A stretch of DNA of 64,000 bases from Jannaschia sp. S6380 (GCF_023015695.1 NZ_JALKAS010000001.1:62001-126000), one strand, 5' to 3'. Positions 52,789-63,589 are shown, counted from the stretch's first letter. Numbers and translations: made by a program. The notes: a model not told the origin generated them from the letters alone.

Positions 52789-53876
52789 CCCAACCCCTGA
52801 TCGTCATCGCCGCCGGAGGCACCGGCGGCCACATGTTCCCCGCCCAGGCCCTGGCGGAGGAGATGCTGGCGCGCGGCTGGCGGGTCAGGCTGTCGACCGA
52901 TGATCGCGGGGCACGGTACGCGGGCGGCTTCCCCGAAGATGTCGATATCGAGGTCATGCCCTCGGCCACCTTCGCCCGCGGCGGCCTGGCGTCCAAGGCC
53001 GGCGTTCCGTTCAAGCTGACGGGCGGGGTCCTGCGCGCGCTTTGGGCGTTCCGGCGCGACCGCCCGACGCTGGTTGCGGGTTTCGGCGGATATCCGGCGG
53101 TCCCGGCGATGGCGGCCGCGGTAATGATGAAGCTGCCGCGCATCATTCACGAACAGAACGGCGTGCCCGGCCGCGTCAACCGCATCTTCGCCACTCGCGT
53201 CGATGCCTTCGCCTGCGGCACCTGGCCTACGGACCTGCCCGAAGGCGTCGAGGGCGCGCATACCGGCAACCCGGTCCGCGCCGCGATCCACAAGCGCGCC
53301 GAGAGCCCCTACATCGCGCCCGGCGACCATCCGATGTCGGTCCTCGTCATCGGCGGCAGCCAGGGTGCGCGGATCCTGTCGGATGCGGTGCCCGACGCGC
53401 TGTCGCGTCTGCCCGACGATCTTCGCCGTCATCTGCGCGTCGCCCATCAGGCGCGGCCCGAAGACGAGGAGCGCGTCGTCGCGGCCTATGATACGGCGGA
53501 TATTTCGGCCGTGGTGCAGAGCTTCTTCGACGACATCCCGACGCGCATGGCCGATGCGCAGCTCGTGATCTCGCGGGCCGGGGCCTCGACCGTCGCGGAC
53601 CTGTCGGTGATCGGCCGGCCCGCGATCCTGATCCCCTACGCGGTCGCGGCGGGCGACCATCAGACGGTCAACGCACGCGGACTGTCGGAGGCCGGCGCGG
53701 CGATCGTGATCCCCGAGTCCAAGCTGACCGCCGAAAGCCTCGCCGAGCAGGCCGAACTGATCCTCTCGAACCCGCAGGGGGCGTCGCGCATGGCGCGCGC
53801 GGCCCTCTCCGTGGCCGTCCCCGACGCCGCCTCCCGCCTTGCAGACCTCGTCCAATACGTGAGCCAGACCCGATGA
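52785..53876 (+). CDS. murG: UDP-GlcNAc:lipid I GlcNAc transferase
   Basis: MurG adds GlcNAc to lipid I, forming lipid II on the cytosolic membrane face. The 363-residue GT-B protein has the G loop [65 protein letters not shown] and [38 protein letters not shown] (UDP-GlcNAc site). It is coupled to ftsW and murC by ATGA overlaps on both sides. Confidence 0.97.
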   Translation: MTQPLIVIAAGGTGGHMFPAQALAEEMLARGWRVRLSTDDRGARYAGGFPEDVDIEVMPSATFARGGLASKAGVPFKLTGGVLRALWAFRRDRPTLVAGFGGYPAVPAMAAAVMMKLPRIIHEQNGVPGRVNRIFATRVDAFACGTWPTDLPEGVEGAHTGNPVRAAIHKRAESPYIAPGDHPMSVLVIGGSQGARILSDAVPDALSRLPDDLRRHLRVAHQARPEDEERVVAAYDTADISAVVQSFFDDIPTRMADAQLVISRAGASTVADLSVIGRPAILIPYAVAAGDHQTVNARGLSEAGAAIVIPESKLTAESLAEQAELILSNPQGASRMARAALSVAVPDAASRLADLVQYVSQTR

Positions 53877-55273
53877 ACGCGACCAAGCTGCCCCAGCAGA
53901 TGGGCCCCATCCACTTCGTCGGCATCGGTGGCATCGGCATGTCCGGCATCGCCGAGGTCCTGCTGAGCCATGGCTATTCCGTTCAGGGGTCCGACCTGAA
54001 GGGGTCGAAGATCACCGATCGCCTGGCGTCCCTCGGGGCCCGCATCTTCGTCGGGCAGCGGGCCGAGAACCTGGAGGAGGCCGAGGTCGTGGTCATTTCC
54101 TCGGCGATCAAGCCGGGAAACCCCGAACTCGACGCCGCGCGCGCGCGCGGTCTGCCGGTGGTTCGCCGTGCCGAGATGCTGGCCGAGCTGATGCGGATGA
54201 AGTCGAACATCGCCGTCGCCGGTACGCATGGCAAGACCACGACCACCACGATGGTCGCCGCGCTGCTGGATGCGGGGCAGGAGGATCCGACCGTCATCAA
54301 CGGGGGCATCATCCACGCCTACGGCTCGAACGCCCGGATGGGGCAGGGCGAGTGGATGGTGGTGGAGGCCGACGAGAGCGACGGCACCTTCAACCGCCTG
54401 CCTGCCACGATCGCCATCGTCACCAATATCGACCCCGAGCATATGGAACACTGGGGCGATATCGAGAACCTGCGCCGCGGCTTCACCGATTTCGTCTCGA
54501 ACATCCCGTTCTACGGGCTTGCCATCTGCTGCACCGACCACCCGGAGGTGCGCGCGCTCGTGGGGCGCGTGACCGACCGGCGGATCGTGACCTTCGGGTT
54601 CAACGCGCAGGCCGACGTGCGCGCCGTCAACCTGCGCTACGAGGCAGGCGTGGCGCATTTCGACATCCAGCTTCAGGCGGAGGAGGCGATGATCGAGGAT
54701 TGCCGCCTGCCGATGCCGGGGGACCACAACGTGTCGAACGCGCTGTCGGCGGTGGCCGTTGCGCGCGAACTCGGGGTTCCGAAGGACGTCATCCGCGAGG
54801 GCCTCGCCGCGTTCGGCGGGGTCAACCGCCGCTTCACCCGCGTGGGCGAATGGAACGGCGTGCCGATCATCGACGATTACGGCCACCACCCGGTCGAGAT
54901 CGCCGCCGTGCTGAAGGCCGCGCGTCAGAGCATCGGCGACACCGGGCGCGTCATCGCCGTCCATCAGCCGCACCGCTATTCCCGACTGCACGACCTGTTC
55001 GACGATTTCTGCGGATGCTTCGCCGATGCCGACGTGGTGGGCATCGCCGACATCTACGCCGCGGGCGAGGATCCGATCGAGGGGGCCGGTCGCGACGACC
55101 TGGTCGCCGGGCTCATCCGTACCGGGCACCGCCATGCCCGCGCCGTGACCGACGAGGACGACCTGGAACGCCTCGTGCGCGAGCAGGCCCGCGCCGGCGA
55201 CATCGTCGTCTGTCTGGGCGCGGGCACGATCTCGGCCTGGGCCAACGACCTGCCCGGACGCCTGGCGGCCTGA
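53873..55273 (+). CDS. murC: UDP-N-acetylmuramate-L-alanine ligase
   Basis: MurC adds the first amino acid of the peptide stem. The 466-residue Mur ligase has [19 protein letters not shown] at the N-terminus, [20 protein letters not shown] (ATP loop), [60 protein letters not shown] and [16 protein letters not shown], all expected. Overlaps murG by four bases and precedes DUF2484 by three. Confidence 0.97.
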   Translation: MNATKLPQQMGPIHFVGIGGIGMSGIAEVLLSHGYSVQGSDLKGSKITDRLASLGARIFVGQRAENLEEAEVVVISSAIKPGNPELDAARARGLPVVRRAEMLAELMRMKSNIAVAGTHGKTTTTTMVAALLDAGQEDPTVINGGIIHAYGSNARMGQGEWMVVEADESDGTFNRLPATIAIVTNIDPEHMEHWGDIENLRRGFTDFVSNIPFYGLAICCTDHPEVRALVGRVTDRRIVTFGFNAQADVRAVNLRYEAGVAHFDIQLQAEEAMIEDCRLPMPGDHNVSNALSAVAVARELGVPKDVIREGLAAFGGVNRRFTRVGEWNGVPIIDDYGHHPVEIAAVLKAARQSIGDTGRVIAVHQPHRYSRLHDLFDDFCGCFADADVVGIADIYAAGEDPIEGAGRDDLVAGLIRTGHRHARAVTDEDDLERLVREQARAGDIVVCLGAGTISAWANDLPGRLAA

Positions 55274-55276
55274 CGC

Positions 55277-55513
55277 ATGGCGCTGATCGCGTTGTGCCTC
55301 TGGGTCGTGGTGGCATGGGTGCTGATGGTGGTCCTGACGGCGCGGCAGTCCTGGCCGGCGGCCTATGTCCTGATCGCGGTGGGCATCCCGATCCTGGTCT
55401 GGCTGGCGCAGTCCTCGCCGTGGCTGGCGCTTCTGGGCCTCGTGGTCATGGCCAGCGTGCTGCGATGGCCGTTGATCTATCTCTACCGCTGGGCCAGAAC
55501 CCGCATCCTATGA
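55277..55513 (+). CDS. DUF2484 small membrane protein
   Basis: This 78-residue protein has three short hydrophobic segments: [32 protein letters not shown] and [20 protein letters not shown]. Its place between murC and murB is characteristic of DUF2484 in Rhodobacterales. Function unknown; the position hints at a link to wall synthesis or division. Its stop overlaps the murB start as ATGA. Confidence 0.82.
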   Translation: MALIALCLWVVVAWVLMVVLTARQSWPAAYVLIAVGIPILVWLAQSSPWLALLGLVVMASVLRWPLIYLYRWARTRIL

Positions 55514-56433
55514 CCTACCCTCCCGTGCGCGGCACCTTAACCGAAAACCGTTCGCTGGCCGATCTGACCTGGCTGCGGGTCGGTGGCCCGGCCGATGCGC
55601 TGTTCCAGCCGGCGGATGACGATGACCTGCGCGATTTCCTGGGTGCGCTGGACGATGATGTCGCGGTGTTCCCCATGGGCGTGGGGTCCAACCTGATCGT
55701 GCGCGACGGCGGCCTGCGTGCCGTGGTCGTGCGTCTGGGCCGCGGCTTCAACAGGATCGAGACGGGCACCAACACCGTGGCCGCCGGTGCCGCCGCGCTG
55801 GACGCGCATGTCGCGCGAAAGGCGGCGCAGGCGGGCCTGGACCTGACCTTCCTGCGAACCATTCCGGGCAGTATCGGCGGCGCGGTCCGCATGAACGCGG
55901 GGTGCTATGGCAGCTATGTCGCCGACCACCTGATCGAGGTGCAGGCGGTCACGCGGTCGGGCGATCCGGTGACGATCCCGGCGGCGGACCTGAACTTCGG
56001 CTATCGCCATTCGGATCTGCCCGAGGGCTGCATCGTCACGCAGGCGACGTTCCGTGCCAATCCGGGGGACCCGGACGCGTTGGAGGCCAGGATGGCCGAC
56101 CAACTGGCCCGCCGGGACGAGAGCCAGCCCACCAAGGACCGCAGCGCGGGAAGCACGTTCCGCAATCCGGCGGGGTTCAGCAGCACTGGGCGCGCCGATG
56201 ACGTACACGATCTGAAGGCCTGGAAGGTCATCGACGACGCCGGAATGCGGGGCGCGACGCGGGGCGGGGCCGTCATGTCGCCCAAGCATCCCAACTTCCT
56301 CGTCAACAACGGGGGCGCCACGGCCGCGGACCTGGAAGGATTGGGCGAGGACGTGCGGAAAAAGGTTTTCGAGACAAGCGGATTGACGCTAGAGTGGGAA
56401 ATCATGCGGGTCGGAGAACCCGCGGACCCGTAA
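55510..56433 (+). CDS. murB: UDP-N-acetylenolpyruvoylglucosamine reductase
   Basis: MurB reduces UDP-GlcNAc-enolpyruvate to UDP-MurNAc with FAD and NADPH. The 307-residue type II protein shows [37 protein letters not shown] (FAD), [46 protein letters not shown] (catalytic Ser) and [20 protein letters not shown]. Coupled to DUF2484. Confidence 0.96.
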   Translation: MTYPPVRGTLTENRSLADLTWLRVGGPADALFQPADDDDLRDFLGALDDDVAVFPMGVGSNLIVRDGGLRAVVVRLGRGFNRIETGTNTVAAGAAALDAHVARKAAQAGLDLTFLRTIPGSIGGAVRMNAGCYGSYVADHLIEVQAVTRSGDPVTIPAADLNFGYRHSDLPEGCIVTQATFRANPGDPDALEARMADQLARRDESQPTKDRSAGSTFRNPAGFSSTGRADDVHDLKAWKVIDDAGMRGATRGGAVMSPKHPNFLVNNGGATAADLEGLGEDVRKKVFETSGLTLEWEIMRVGEPADP

Positions 56434-56505
56434 CGGCCCGGAGAGGTCGGGGCGACAAGAACAAGCCGAGGCATAAAAGACCCGGCGAGGCGCAGGATTT
56501 TGGGT

Positions 56506-57420
56506 ATGTCGGGCAGGACACCCCAGCACGTCGCCGTCCTGATGGGCGGCCCGTCTTCGGAACGTGAGGTCAGCCTCTCGACCGGTCGCGGCTGCGCGGA
56601 CGCGTTGCGCGAGGCCGGCTATCAGGTGACGGAGCTCGACGCGGGCCCCGACGTCGTGGCGCGCCTGCAACAGATTGCGCCGGACGCGGTGTTCAACGCG
56701 CTCCATGGCCGATGGGGCGAGGACGGCGCGATCCAGGGTCTGCTGGAATGGCACCGGATCCCCTACACGCATTCCGGCGTGCTGGCGTCGGCCACGGCAC
56801 TCGACAAGGCCCGGACGAAGGACATCTACCGTGCCGCCGGCCTGCCGGTTGTCGAAAGCCGCATCGTTCCGAAGGCCCACGCGATGGCGCGGCACGTCCT
56901 GCCGCCGCCCTACGTGGTCAAGCCCAACAACGAAGGCTCCTCGGTCGGGATCTACATCGTGGCCGAGGGTGCAAACGCGCCGCCGCAGCTGGCCGAGACC
57001 ATGCCCGCCGAAGTGATGGTCGAGACCTATGCCCCGGGGCGCGAACTGACCTGCACCGTCCTGATGGACCGCGCCCTGACCGTGACGGAGATCCATACCG
57101 ACGGGTGGTACGACTACGCCGCCAAGTACGAGACCGGAGGAAGCCGCCATACGCTGCCCGCGGATGTGCCGGCCGACATCTTCGCCGCTTGCCGGTCCTA
57201 CGCGATGCGGGCGCACAAGGCGCTGGGCTGCCGTTCCCTCAGCCGGACGGATTTCCGCTGGGACGAAGCACGGGGGCTCGACGGGTTGATCCTGCTGGAG
57301 ACGAACACCCAGCCTGGCATGACACCCACCTCGCTGACGCCCGAACAGGCCGCGCATGACGGGATCGACTTCGCCGGCCTGTGTCGCCAGCTGGTGGAGG
57401 ACGCCTCGTGCGACCGGTGA
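56506..57420 (+). CDS. ddlB: D-alanine-D-alanine ligase
   Basis: Ddl makes the D-Ala-D-Ala dipeptide for the peptidoglycan stem. The 304-residue ATP-grasp enzyme has VAVLMGGPSSEREVSLSTGRG, NALHGRWGEDGAIQGLLEWHRIPYTHSGVLASATALDK, VVKPNNEGSSVGIYIV and ILLETNTQPGMTPTSLTPEQA; the metal-binding ETNTQPGMT has Thr for the usual EVNTQPGMT. ATG 56506 is preferred to TTG 56500; AGGA lies eight bases before it. Overlaps ftsQ by 13 bases. Confidence 0.95.
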   Translation: MSGRTPQHVAVLMGGPSSEREVSLSTGRGCADALREAGYQVTELDAGPDVVARLQQIAPDAVFNALHGRWGEDGAIQGLLEWHRIPYTHSGVLASATALDKARTKDIYRAAGLPVVESRIVPKAHAMARHVLPPPYVVKPNNEGSSVGIYIVAEGANAPPQLAETMPAEVMVETYAPGRELTCTVLMDRALTVTEIHTDGWYDYAAKYETGGSRHTLPADVPADIFAACRSYAMRAHKALGCRSLSRTDFRWDEARGLDGLILLETNTQPGMTPTSLTPEQAAHDGIDFAGLCRQLVEDASCDR

Positions 57421-58298
57421 AGCGGCGTGCCGCCTCGGACCCCGCGCCCAGCAAGTGGCAGTACCGGATGCATCGGCTGTGGCTGACGCCGCTGTTCCGC
57501 GCGCTGGTCCGCACCGGCATCCCCAGCTTCGGCTTCGTGTTCTTGTTCACCTGGTACATCAACGATGCGGAGCGGATCACCGCCATCATCGACGGCTGGG
57601 ACCGGATGGTGACCTCGATCCAGGACCGCCCGGAATTCACCGTGAGCCTGCTGCGCATCGAGGGCGCGAGCGAGGACCTGCAATCCGACATCCAGGAAGC
57701 GCTGCCGATCGACCTGCCGCTGTCGCAGTTCCAGTTGGACATGGATGCCCTGCGCACCCTCCTTCTGGAACTGGACCCGGTTCTCGACGCCGAGGTGCGG
57801 ATCAAGGCGGGCGGCGTGCTGCTGCTGAAGATCACGGAACGTCAGCCGGCCGTCGCCTGGCAGCGGGATCGGGGCGTCGAGATCCTGGACGCCACCGGGC
57901 ACCGGGTCGCCACGCTGGACGATCTGTCCACCGCCGGCGCGCTGCCGCTGGTCGCGGGCGAGGGGGCCGATGCCCACGTGCCCGAGGCACTGGCCCTGAT
58001 CGACGCGGCGGCCCCGATCACCGACCGTCTGGTCGGTCTGACCCGGATCGGCAATCGCAGGTGGGACGTCGTGCTGACCCGCGACCAGCGCATCGCCCTG
58101 CCGGAGATCGGCCCCGCGGCCGCGCTGGACCGGGCGCTTGCCATGCACGCGGCAAAGGACGTGCTGGCGCGCGATGTCGCGATGGTCGACCTGCGCCTGC
58201 CCGACCGCCCCGTCCTGCGCCTGTCCGAGCCCGCCCGCGAGGAACTGCGGCGGCTTCAGGATCTGGAACGACTGTCACTTACCGAGGGAACCGAATGA
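57408..58298 (+). CDS. ftsQ: cell division protein FtsQ
   Basis: FtsQ is a bitopic divisome protein that links FtsA-side and periplasmic division proteins. The 296-residue product has a basic cytosolic tail, one helix (GIPSFGFVFLFTWYINDA, ~37-55), a POTRA-like domain (FTVSLLRIEGASEDLQSDIQEALPIDLPLSQFQLDMDALRTLLLELDPVLDAEVRI) and the beta domain (ITERQPAVAWQRDRGVEILDATGHRV). Start is GTG 57408, with GGAGG eight bases upstream inside ddlB. A four-base overlap joins it to ftsA. Confidence 0.93.
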   Translation: MRPVKRRAASDPAPSKWQYRMHRLWLTPLFRALVRTGIPSFGFVFLFTWYINDAERITAIIDGWDRMVTSIQDRPEFTVSLLRIEGASEDLQSDIQEALPIDLPLSQFQLDMDALRTLLLELDPVLDAEVRIKAGGVLLLKITERQPAVAWQRDRGVEILDATGHRVATLDDLSTAGALPLVAGEGADAHVPEALALIDAAAPITDRLVGLTRIGNRRWDVVLTRDQRIALPEIGPAAALDRALAMHAAKDVLARDVAMVDLRLPDRPVLRLSEPAREELRRLQDLERLSLTEGTE

Positions 58299-59623
58299 GC
58301 CGATTGTTCCATGCCCAACGCGCCATGCGGCGCAAGCGTCAGGCCGCCCTGCAGCGGGGCGTCGTCGCCATCCTGGACGTCGGCACCTTCAAGACCGCCT
58401 GCCTGATCCTGCGCTTCGAGGAGAATACCCCCCAGGGCGAAGGCGTGGGCCACATGGCGGGGCAGTCGAACTTCCGTGTCATCGGCGCAACGACCACCCG
58501 CTCGCGCGGGATCCGTCAGGGCGAAGTCGACGCCATGCCTGAGACGGAGCGCGCGATCCGCACCGCCATTCAGGGCGCGCAGAAGATGGCGAACGTGCGT
58601 GTCGACCACGTGATCGCGTGCTTCTCGGGCGGGCGGCCGGCCTCCTATCCGCTGGCAGGCGAGGTGATGCTGGAATCCGGGCCGTGCAGCGTGCACGACG
58701 TGGGCCGCGTCCTGTCGTCGATCGACACGCCCGATATCGGGCCGGGACGCGAGGTGCTGCACGCGCAGCCGGTCAATTTCGGCATCGATCACCGCACCAC
58801 GCTGCGCGACCCGCGCGGCCAGACCGGTGAGATGCTGCGCGCCGACATGCATCTGCTGTCGGTCGACGCGCATGCGATCGAGAACCTGCTGACCTGTATC
58901 CATCGCTGCGACCTGGAATTGGCGGGGCTGGCTTCGGCGCCCTATGCGGCGGCCACCAGCGCGCTGGTCGAGGACGAAAAGGAACTGGGCGCCGCCTGCA
59001 TCGACATGGGCGGTGGCACGACCGGTATCTCGATCTTCATGCGCAAGCACATGGTCTTTGCCGACACGGTGCCGTTCGGCGGGGCCCACGTGACCTCCGA
59101 CATAAGCCAGGGCCTGCGTATCCCCGCCGCCACCGCCGAAATGATCAAGACGCGTTACGGCGGCGTCCACGCCACCGGGATGGACGACCGCGAACTGATC
59201 GCGCTCGAGGCCGATACCGGCGACTGGCACCACGACCGCCGGTCGGTGACGCGGACCGAACTGATCGGGATCATCCGGCCGCGGGTCGAGGAAATCCTGG
59301 AGGAGGCGCGTGTGCGGCTGGATGCCGCCGGGTTCAATGACCTGCCGAGCCAGCGGATTGTCCTCACCGGCGGAGCCTCGCAGATCCCCGGTCTGGACGG
59401 CCTCGCAGCGCGCATCCTGGGCAATCAGGTGCGGCTTGGCCGACCGCTTCGGGTGCATGGTTTGCCCGAGGCCGCGAAGGGTCCGGCCTTTGCAGCTTGC
59501 GTCGGACTGTGCATGCAGGGAGCCGAGCCGCAGGACGAGTTCTGGGATTTCGAGGCCGTCCCGATCCGCAGCTCCGGCCGCAGCCTGCGGCGTGCGGTGC
59601 GGTGGTTTCGGGACAACTGGTAA
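58295..59623 (+). CDS. ftsA: cell division protein FtsA
   Basis: FtsA is the actin-like anchor that tethers FtsZ to the membrane. The 442-residue protein has VVAILDVGTFKTACLIL (phosphate 1), HVIACFSGGRPAS, HRCDLELAGLASAPYAAATSAL, CIDMGGGTTGISIF (phosphate 2), VPFGGAHVTSDISQGL, IVLTGGASQIPGL and a basic, amphipathic C-terminus RSLRRAVRWFRDNW that is the membrane-targeting helix. An N-terminal basic extension (~20 residues) is present. ATG overlaps ftsQ. Confidence 0.96.
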   Translation: MSRLFHAQRAMRRKRQAALQRGVVAILDVGTFKTACLILRFEENTPQGEGVGHMAGQSNFRVIGATTTRSRGIRQGEVDAMPETERAIRTAIQGAQKMANVRVDHVIACFSGGRPASYPLAGEVMLESGPCSVHDVGRVLSSIDTPDIGPGREVLHAQPVNFGIDHRTTLRDPRGQTGEMLRADMHLLSVDAHAIENLLTCIHRCDLELAGLASAPYAAATSALVEDEKELGAACIDMGGGTTGISIFMRKHMVFADTVPFGGAHVTSDISQGLRIPAATAEMIKTRYGGVHATGMDDRELIALEADTGDWHHDRRSVTRTELIGIIRPRVEEILEEARVRLDAAGFNDLPSQRIVLTGGASQIPGLDGLAARILGNQVRLGRPLRVHGLPEAAKGPAFAACVGLCMQGAEPQDEFWDFEAVPIRSSGRSLRRAVRWFRDNW

Positions 59624-59775
59624 GGGGCGACACTTTTTCGCCACAATTGGGCGGGACCGATTCGATTTTGGGGTGACGGAGTTCCGCAAAGCCGTTACGC
59701 TTGAACAACAATAATGCGGGAAACGCGGTACAGATGGCCTGAGGCAGGGCCCAACATCACAGGTGGACTGAGCAC
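59624..59775 (+). promoter_or_regulatory. ftsA-ftsZ intergenic region, expected ftsZ promoter
   Basis: The 152-bp gap begins with a small hairpin (GGCGA-7-TCGCC, 59626-59642). A GANTC methylation site (GATTC, 59659-59663) is near its centre. I see no decisive -35/-10 pair. In Caulobacter the ftsZ promoter is controlled by CcrM methylation at GANTC; such a site is expected by chance here about half the time, so this is only suggestive. Confidence 0.35.
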
Positions 59776-61356
59776 ATGACATTGAACCTCACCATGCCCG
59801 GCGGGGCCGGCGAACTCGATCTGCGTCCGCGCATCACCGTATTCGGTGTCGGCGGCGCAGGGGGCAATGCCGTCAACAACATGATCCAGAAAGATCTGGA
59901 GGGCGTCGAGTTCGTCGTCGCCAATACCGATGCGCAGGCCCTGGCCCAGAACCACGCGCAGGCCCGTATCCAGCTCGGCGCCCGCGTGACCGAGGGACTG
60001 GGCGCCGGCGCCCGCCCGCAGGTCGGCGCCTCCGCCGCCGAGGAGACGATCGAGGAGATCGTGGACCGTCTGGCCGGCGCGCACATGTGCTTCATCACCG
60101 CTGGCATGGGTGGCGGCACCGGCACCGGTGCGGCCCCGATCATCGCGCAGGCCGCGCGCGAGCTGGGCATCCTGACCGTCGGCGTCGTGACCAAGCCGTT
60201 CCAGTTCGAAGGCTCCAAGCGAATGCGCCAGGCCGAGGAGGGCGTCGAGGCCCTGCAGAAGGTCGTCGACACGCTGATCATCATCCCGAACCAGAACCTG
60301 TTCCGCCTCGCCAACGAGAAGACGACCTTCACCGAGGCGTTCTCGATGGCCGACGATGTGCTCTATCAGGGCGTCAAGGGCGTGACCGACCTGATGGTGC
60401 GTCCGGGCATGATCAACCTCGACTTCGCCGACGTCCGCTCGGTCATGGACGAGATGGGCAAGGCGATGATGGGCACCGGCGAGGCCGAGGGCGACGAGCG
60501 CGCCGTCGAGGCCGCCGAGAAGGCCATCGCCAACCCGCTTCTGGACGAGCTGTCGCTGAAGGGCGCGAAGGGCGTGCTGATCAACATCACCGGCGGGCAC
60601 GACCTGACCCTGTTCGAGATGGACGAGGCCGCGAACCGTATCCGCCAGGAAGTGGACGAGGACGCCAACATCATCGTCGGCTCGACCCTGGACCCCGACA
60701 TGGAAGGCGTGATGCGCGTGTCCGTCGTGGCGACGGGCATTGACGCCTCGGCCTCGTCCGACGCCGCGCCCATGCCGCGCCGCCGTCTGGCCGATGCGGC
60801 CGCGCCGGCCGATACCCGTGCCGCGGCAGCCGCCAACGTCGCGCCGCAGCTCGAACCGGCGCCCGAGCCGGTCGCGGCCGAAGCTGCGCGCGCGGAGCCT
60901 GCGACGCCCAATTTCTTCGATGCCGTCGATCAGCAGGAGGCCGAGGAGGCCGAAGCCGCGGAGAGCTTCTTCAACGAGGCGCAGGACGACCAACTGCCGC
61001 CGCCGGCCTACACGCCCGCACCTGTGCAGCCGGTCCACCATGCGGCCGAGCCTGCGGCGGCGGCCTTCACGGCCCCGCGTCCGTCCGGTGCCCCCTCGCC
61101 CGAGGCGATGGACCGCCTGCGTGCTGCGGTGCTGAACGGCGAACGCCGCACCGCGAACGTGCCGTCGGCCCGTCACGCACAGGTCGACGGCAACCCGCGG
61201 TTCGGGATCGGCTCGCTGATCAATCGAATGACCGGCACCGGGGCCGACACTCCGGCCGAACGTCCCGCCACGGCCGCACAGGCCCCCGCCCCCCAGGCGG
61301 AGCCGGAGGACGAACGTATCGAAATTCCGGCGTTCCTGCGTCGGCAGGCGAACTGA
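59776..61356 (+). CDS. ftsZ: cell division GTPase FtsZ
   Basis: FtsZ polymerises into the Z ring. The 526-residue protein has [16 protein letters not shown], the tubulin signature [17 protein letters not shown] (~109-124), [19 protein letters not shown] T7 region ([29 protein letters not shown]) and an E/A/P-rich linker from ~325 to 510. It ends [15 protein letters not shown], the conserved C-terminal peptide that binds FtsA. The linker of ~185 residues is long, as in other Rhodobacterales. It follows ftsA with its own leader. Confidence 0.98.
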   Translation: MTLNLTMPGGAGELDLRPRITVFGVGGAGGNAVNNMIQKDLEGVEFVVANTDAQALAQNHAQARIQLGARVTEGLGAGARPQVGASAAEETIEEIVDRLAGAHMCFITAGMGGGTGTGAAPIIAQAARELGILTVGVVTKPFQFEGSKRMRQAEEGVEALQKVVDTLIIIPNQNLFRLANEKTTFTEAFSMADDVLYQGVKGVTDLMVRPGMINLDFADVRSVMDEMGKAMMGTGEAEGDERAVEAAEKAIANPLLDELSLKGAKGVLINITGGHDLTLFEMDEAANRIRQEVDEDANIIVGSTLDPDMEGVMRVSVVATGIDASASSDAAPMPRRRLADAAAPADTRAAAAANVAPQLEPAPEPVAAEAARAEPATPNFFDAVDQQEAEEAEAAESFFNEAQDDQLPPPAYTPAPVQPVHHAAEPAAAAFTAPRPSGAPSPEAMDRLRAAVLNGERRTANVPSARHAQVDGNPRFGIGSLINRMTGTGADTPAERPATAAQAPAPQAEPEDERIEIPAFLRRQAN

Positions 61357-61388
61357 CTCACCCCCCCTCCTTGGGTGATTCACGACCG

Positions 61389-61415
61389 ACGGCGGCCCGG
61401 AAGGGCCGCCGTTCT
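61389..61415 (+). terminator. intrinsic terminator after ftsZ
   Basis: ACGGCGGCCC and GGGCCGCCGT form a perfect 10-bp stem with a GGAA tetraloop, then TCT. It lies 33 bases after the ftsZ stop and ends the division operon. Confidence 0.8.
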
Positions 61416-61686
61416 CATGTCCGGGGGGGCGAATTCTGCGGACTGGACGTTCACGTCTGATGGGCGAATTCCCTGCGCCCGAGCGTCTGTCACACCGATC
61501 TCATATTGATCTTATTCGATTATTCGTCGAATTCGGCACTTTCGGCAGAAAGCTGCCGTCGCCGGGGCCCGTGCTGTTTCAGGCCGTAACCACCGTTGAA
61601 TTGCAAGGACGGCGGACGCTGCGTAGCTGACACTCAGGCGAAAGCGCCCGCAAGCGGCGCGACCTGAAATGGATCGAGGCAGACAG
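61416..61686 (+). promoter_or_regulatory. lpxC upstream region
   Basis: This 271-bp region has no gene. It contains an AT-rich island near 61499-61535 (CATATTGATCTTATTCGATTA-like), likely the lpxC promoter, and a short inverted repeat GACGT-TC-ACGTC (61446-61457). No exact hexamer pair is evident. Confidence 0.35.
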
Positions 61687-62601
61687 ATGCAAACGACCGT
61701 CAAGAATATCATCCGCTTCGATGGCGTCGGCCTCCATGCCGGGCGCTCTGCCCGTCTTAGCATTCATCCCGCCCCCGCGCATCACGGCATCTGGTTCCGT
61801 CGCACCGATATCGACGGCAACAACATGATCCCCGCCCGCCACGACGCCGTTGAGACGTCGCCGCTCTGCACGCTGCTGGTGAACGAGGCCGGTGTGTCCG
61901 TATCGACGGTCGAACATGTGATGGCCGCCCTGTCGGGTTGCGGCATCCTGAACGCCATCTTGGAGATCGACGGCCCCGAGGTTCCCATCCTCGACGGATC
62001 GGCGGCCGATTTCGTGCGCGCCATCCTGCGCACCGGCATCCGGCGCCTGGACGCCCCCGTCCATGCGATCGAGGTGCTTCGCCGGGTGCATGTCTCCGAC
62101 GGGACGGCCAGCGCCACGTTGACCCCCGCTTCCGAGTTGGAGATCGATTTCTCCATCGACTTCGCGGACCCGGCGATCGGTCGTCAGCACAAGGTCCTGC
62201 GTCTGTCGAACGGCACCTTCGTGCGTGAGTTGTGCGACAGCCGGACCTTCTGCCGTCAGTCGGATGTCGATGCCATGCATGCCGTCGGGAAGGCGTTGGG
62301 CGGCAGCTTGATGAATGCCGTCGTCATCGACGGGGCCCGGGTCGTGAACCCCGAAGGTTTCCGCCATTCCGACGAGGCGGTACGCCACAAGATGCTGGAC
62401 GCGTTGGGCGATCTGGCATTGGCCGGCGCGCCGATCCTGGGGCGTTACACGGGCGTGCGGGCCGGTCACGCGATGACCAACCGCGTGCTGCGGGCGCTCT
62501 TCGCCGACCCGCTGGCCTACCGGATCCGGACGCTCGGCGCGGCCGAATGCCACCTGCTTCCTGGCGCGGGCCTCGAGAAGGATGTGTTCGCGCATCTCTG
62601 A
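61687..62601 (+). CDS. lpxC: UDP-3-O-acyl-N-acetylglucosamine deacetylase
   Basis: LpxC performs the first committed step of lipid A synthesis. The 304-residue zinc enzyme starts MQTTVKNIIRFDGVGLHAGRSARL. It shows VSTVEHVMAALSGCGI (zinc His), EIDGPEVPILDGSAADF, SRTFC, the second zinc pair in DEAVRHKMLDALGDLALAG (His and Asp), and RAGHAMTNRVLRAL (catalytic His). ATG 61687 follows GAGG; an upstream ATG at 61669 is less good. Confidence 0.97.
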   Translation: MQTTVKNIIRFDGVGLHAGRSARLSIHPAPAHHGIWFRRTDIDGNNMIPARHDAVETSPLCTLLVNEAGVSVSTVEHVMAALSGCGILNAILEIDGPEVPILDGSAADFVRAILRTGIRRLDAPVHAIEVLRRVHVSDGTASATLTPASELEIDFSIDFADPAIGRQHKVLRLSNGTFVRELCDSRTFCRQSDVDAMHAVGKALGGSLMNAVVIDGARVVNPEGFRHSDEAVRHKMLDALGDLALAGAPILGRYTGVRAGHAMTNRVLRALFADPLAYRIRTLGAAECHLLPGAGLEKDVFAHL

Positions 62602-62691
62602 CGGGCTTTTCGCCGTGGACCGCTTCACAGCCCTCGGAGGCTCGATTAAGGTGCGGCCAAGCCCGGACGGGCACGGGCAGGGAATGGACGC

Positions 62692-63531
62692 ATGACGGAT
62701 CGGCGACTGGCGCGACGTGGCAAACCATTGGCGACACTTGCGCTCGTCGGCGTCCTGACCGCCTGTGGCGGCGGCGACGAGCTTGCGCTCGAGGACACGG
62801 CTCCGGATCAGATATTCCAGCGCGCGGAACTTGAGCTGGCGCGTGGCGACGCCGACGATGCCGCCGCGCTCTTTGCCGAGGTTGAACGCCTCTATCCTTA
62901 TTCCGACTTCGCCAAGCGCGGCCTGATCATGCAGGCCTTCGCCTACCACAAGGATCGCGACTACGAGAACGCACGCGCCGCGGCCCAGCGGTTCATCGAC
63001 TTCTACCCGGCCGATGAGGACGCGGCCTATGCGCAATATCTCCTTGCGCTCAGCTACTACGACCAGATCGACCAGGTCGGTCGCGACCAGGGGCTGACCT
63101 TCCAGGCGCTGCAGAGTTTGCGGACCGTGATCGAACGTTATCCCGACAGCGAATACGCACGATCGTCGATCCTGAAGTTCGACCTCGCCTTCGACCATCT
63201 GGCCGCCAAGGAGATGGAGATCGGACGCTATTATCTGAAGCGCGGGCATTACCCGGCCGCGATCAACCGCTTCCGCGCCGTGGTCGAGGAATTCCAGACC
63301 ACGACCCACACGCCCGAGGCGCTGTCCCGTCTGGTCGAAGCCTATCTGTCGCTCGGCCTGGTCGAGGAGGCGCAGACGGCCGGCGCGATCCTGGGCTACA
63401 ACTTCCGGTCCTCGCCATTCTACGACGATGCCTATCGGCAATTGACGGGCCGCGGCCTGTCGCCCGAGGCACGGGGAAGCGGATGGCTTGCCGACGTTTA
63501 TCGGCGCACGATCCAGGGTCGCTGGCTGTAA
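62692..63531 (+). CDS. bamD: outer-membrane assembly lipoprotein BamD
   Basis: BamD is the essential lipoprotein of the BAM complex that inserts outer-membrane barrels. The 279-residue protein has a signal with lipobox LVGVLTACGG (Cys about 25). Five TPR-like repeats follow: IFQRAELELARGDADDAAALFAEVERLYPYSDFAKRGLIMQAFAYHKDRDYENARAAAQRFIDFYP and YYLKRGHYPAAINRFRAVVEEFQTTTHTPEALSRLVEAYLSLGLVEEAQ. The sequence ERLYPYS is a family hallmark. It lies between lpxC and recN, the usual place. Confidence 0.95.
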   Translation: MTDRRLARRGKPLATLALVGVLTACGGGDELALEDTAPDQIFQRAELELARGDADDAAALFAEVERLYPYSDFAKRGLIMQAFAYHKDRDYENARAAAQRFIDFYPADEDAAYAQYLLALSYYDQIDQVGRDQGLTFQALQSLRTVIERYPDSEYARSSILKFDLAFDHLAAKEMEIGRYYLKRGHYPAAINRFRAVVEEFQTTTHTPEALSRLVEAYLSLGLVEEAQTAGAILGYNFRSSPFYDDAYRQLTGRGLSPEARGSGWLADVYRRTIQGRWL

Positions 63532-63589
63532 GGTGCGCTGGGTGCGCGAACGGCTCGTCTTCCGTCGTGGGCCATACTAGTTAACGGCC

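Noticed and set aside
61579..63441. 620-codon open frame on the minus strand opposite lpxC and bamD
   Set aside because: Shadow of two well-supported genes; no motif or ribosome site.
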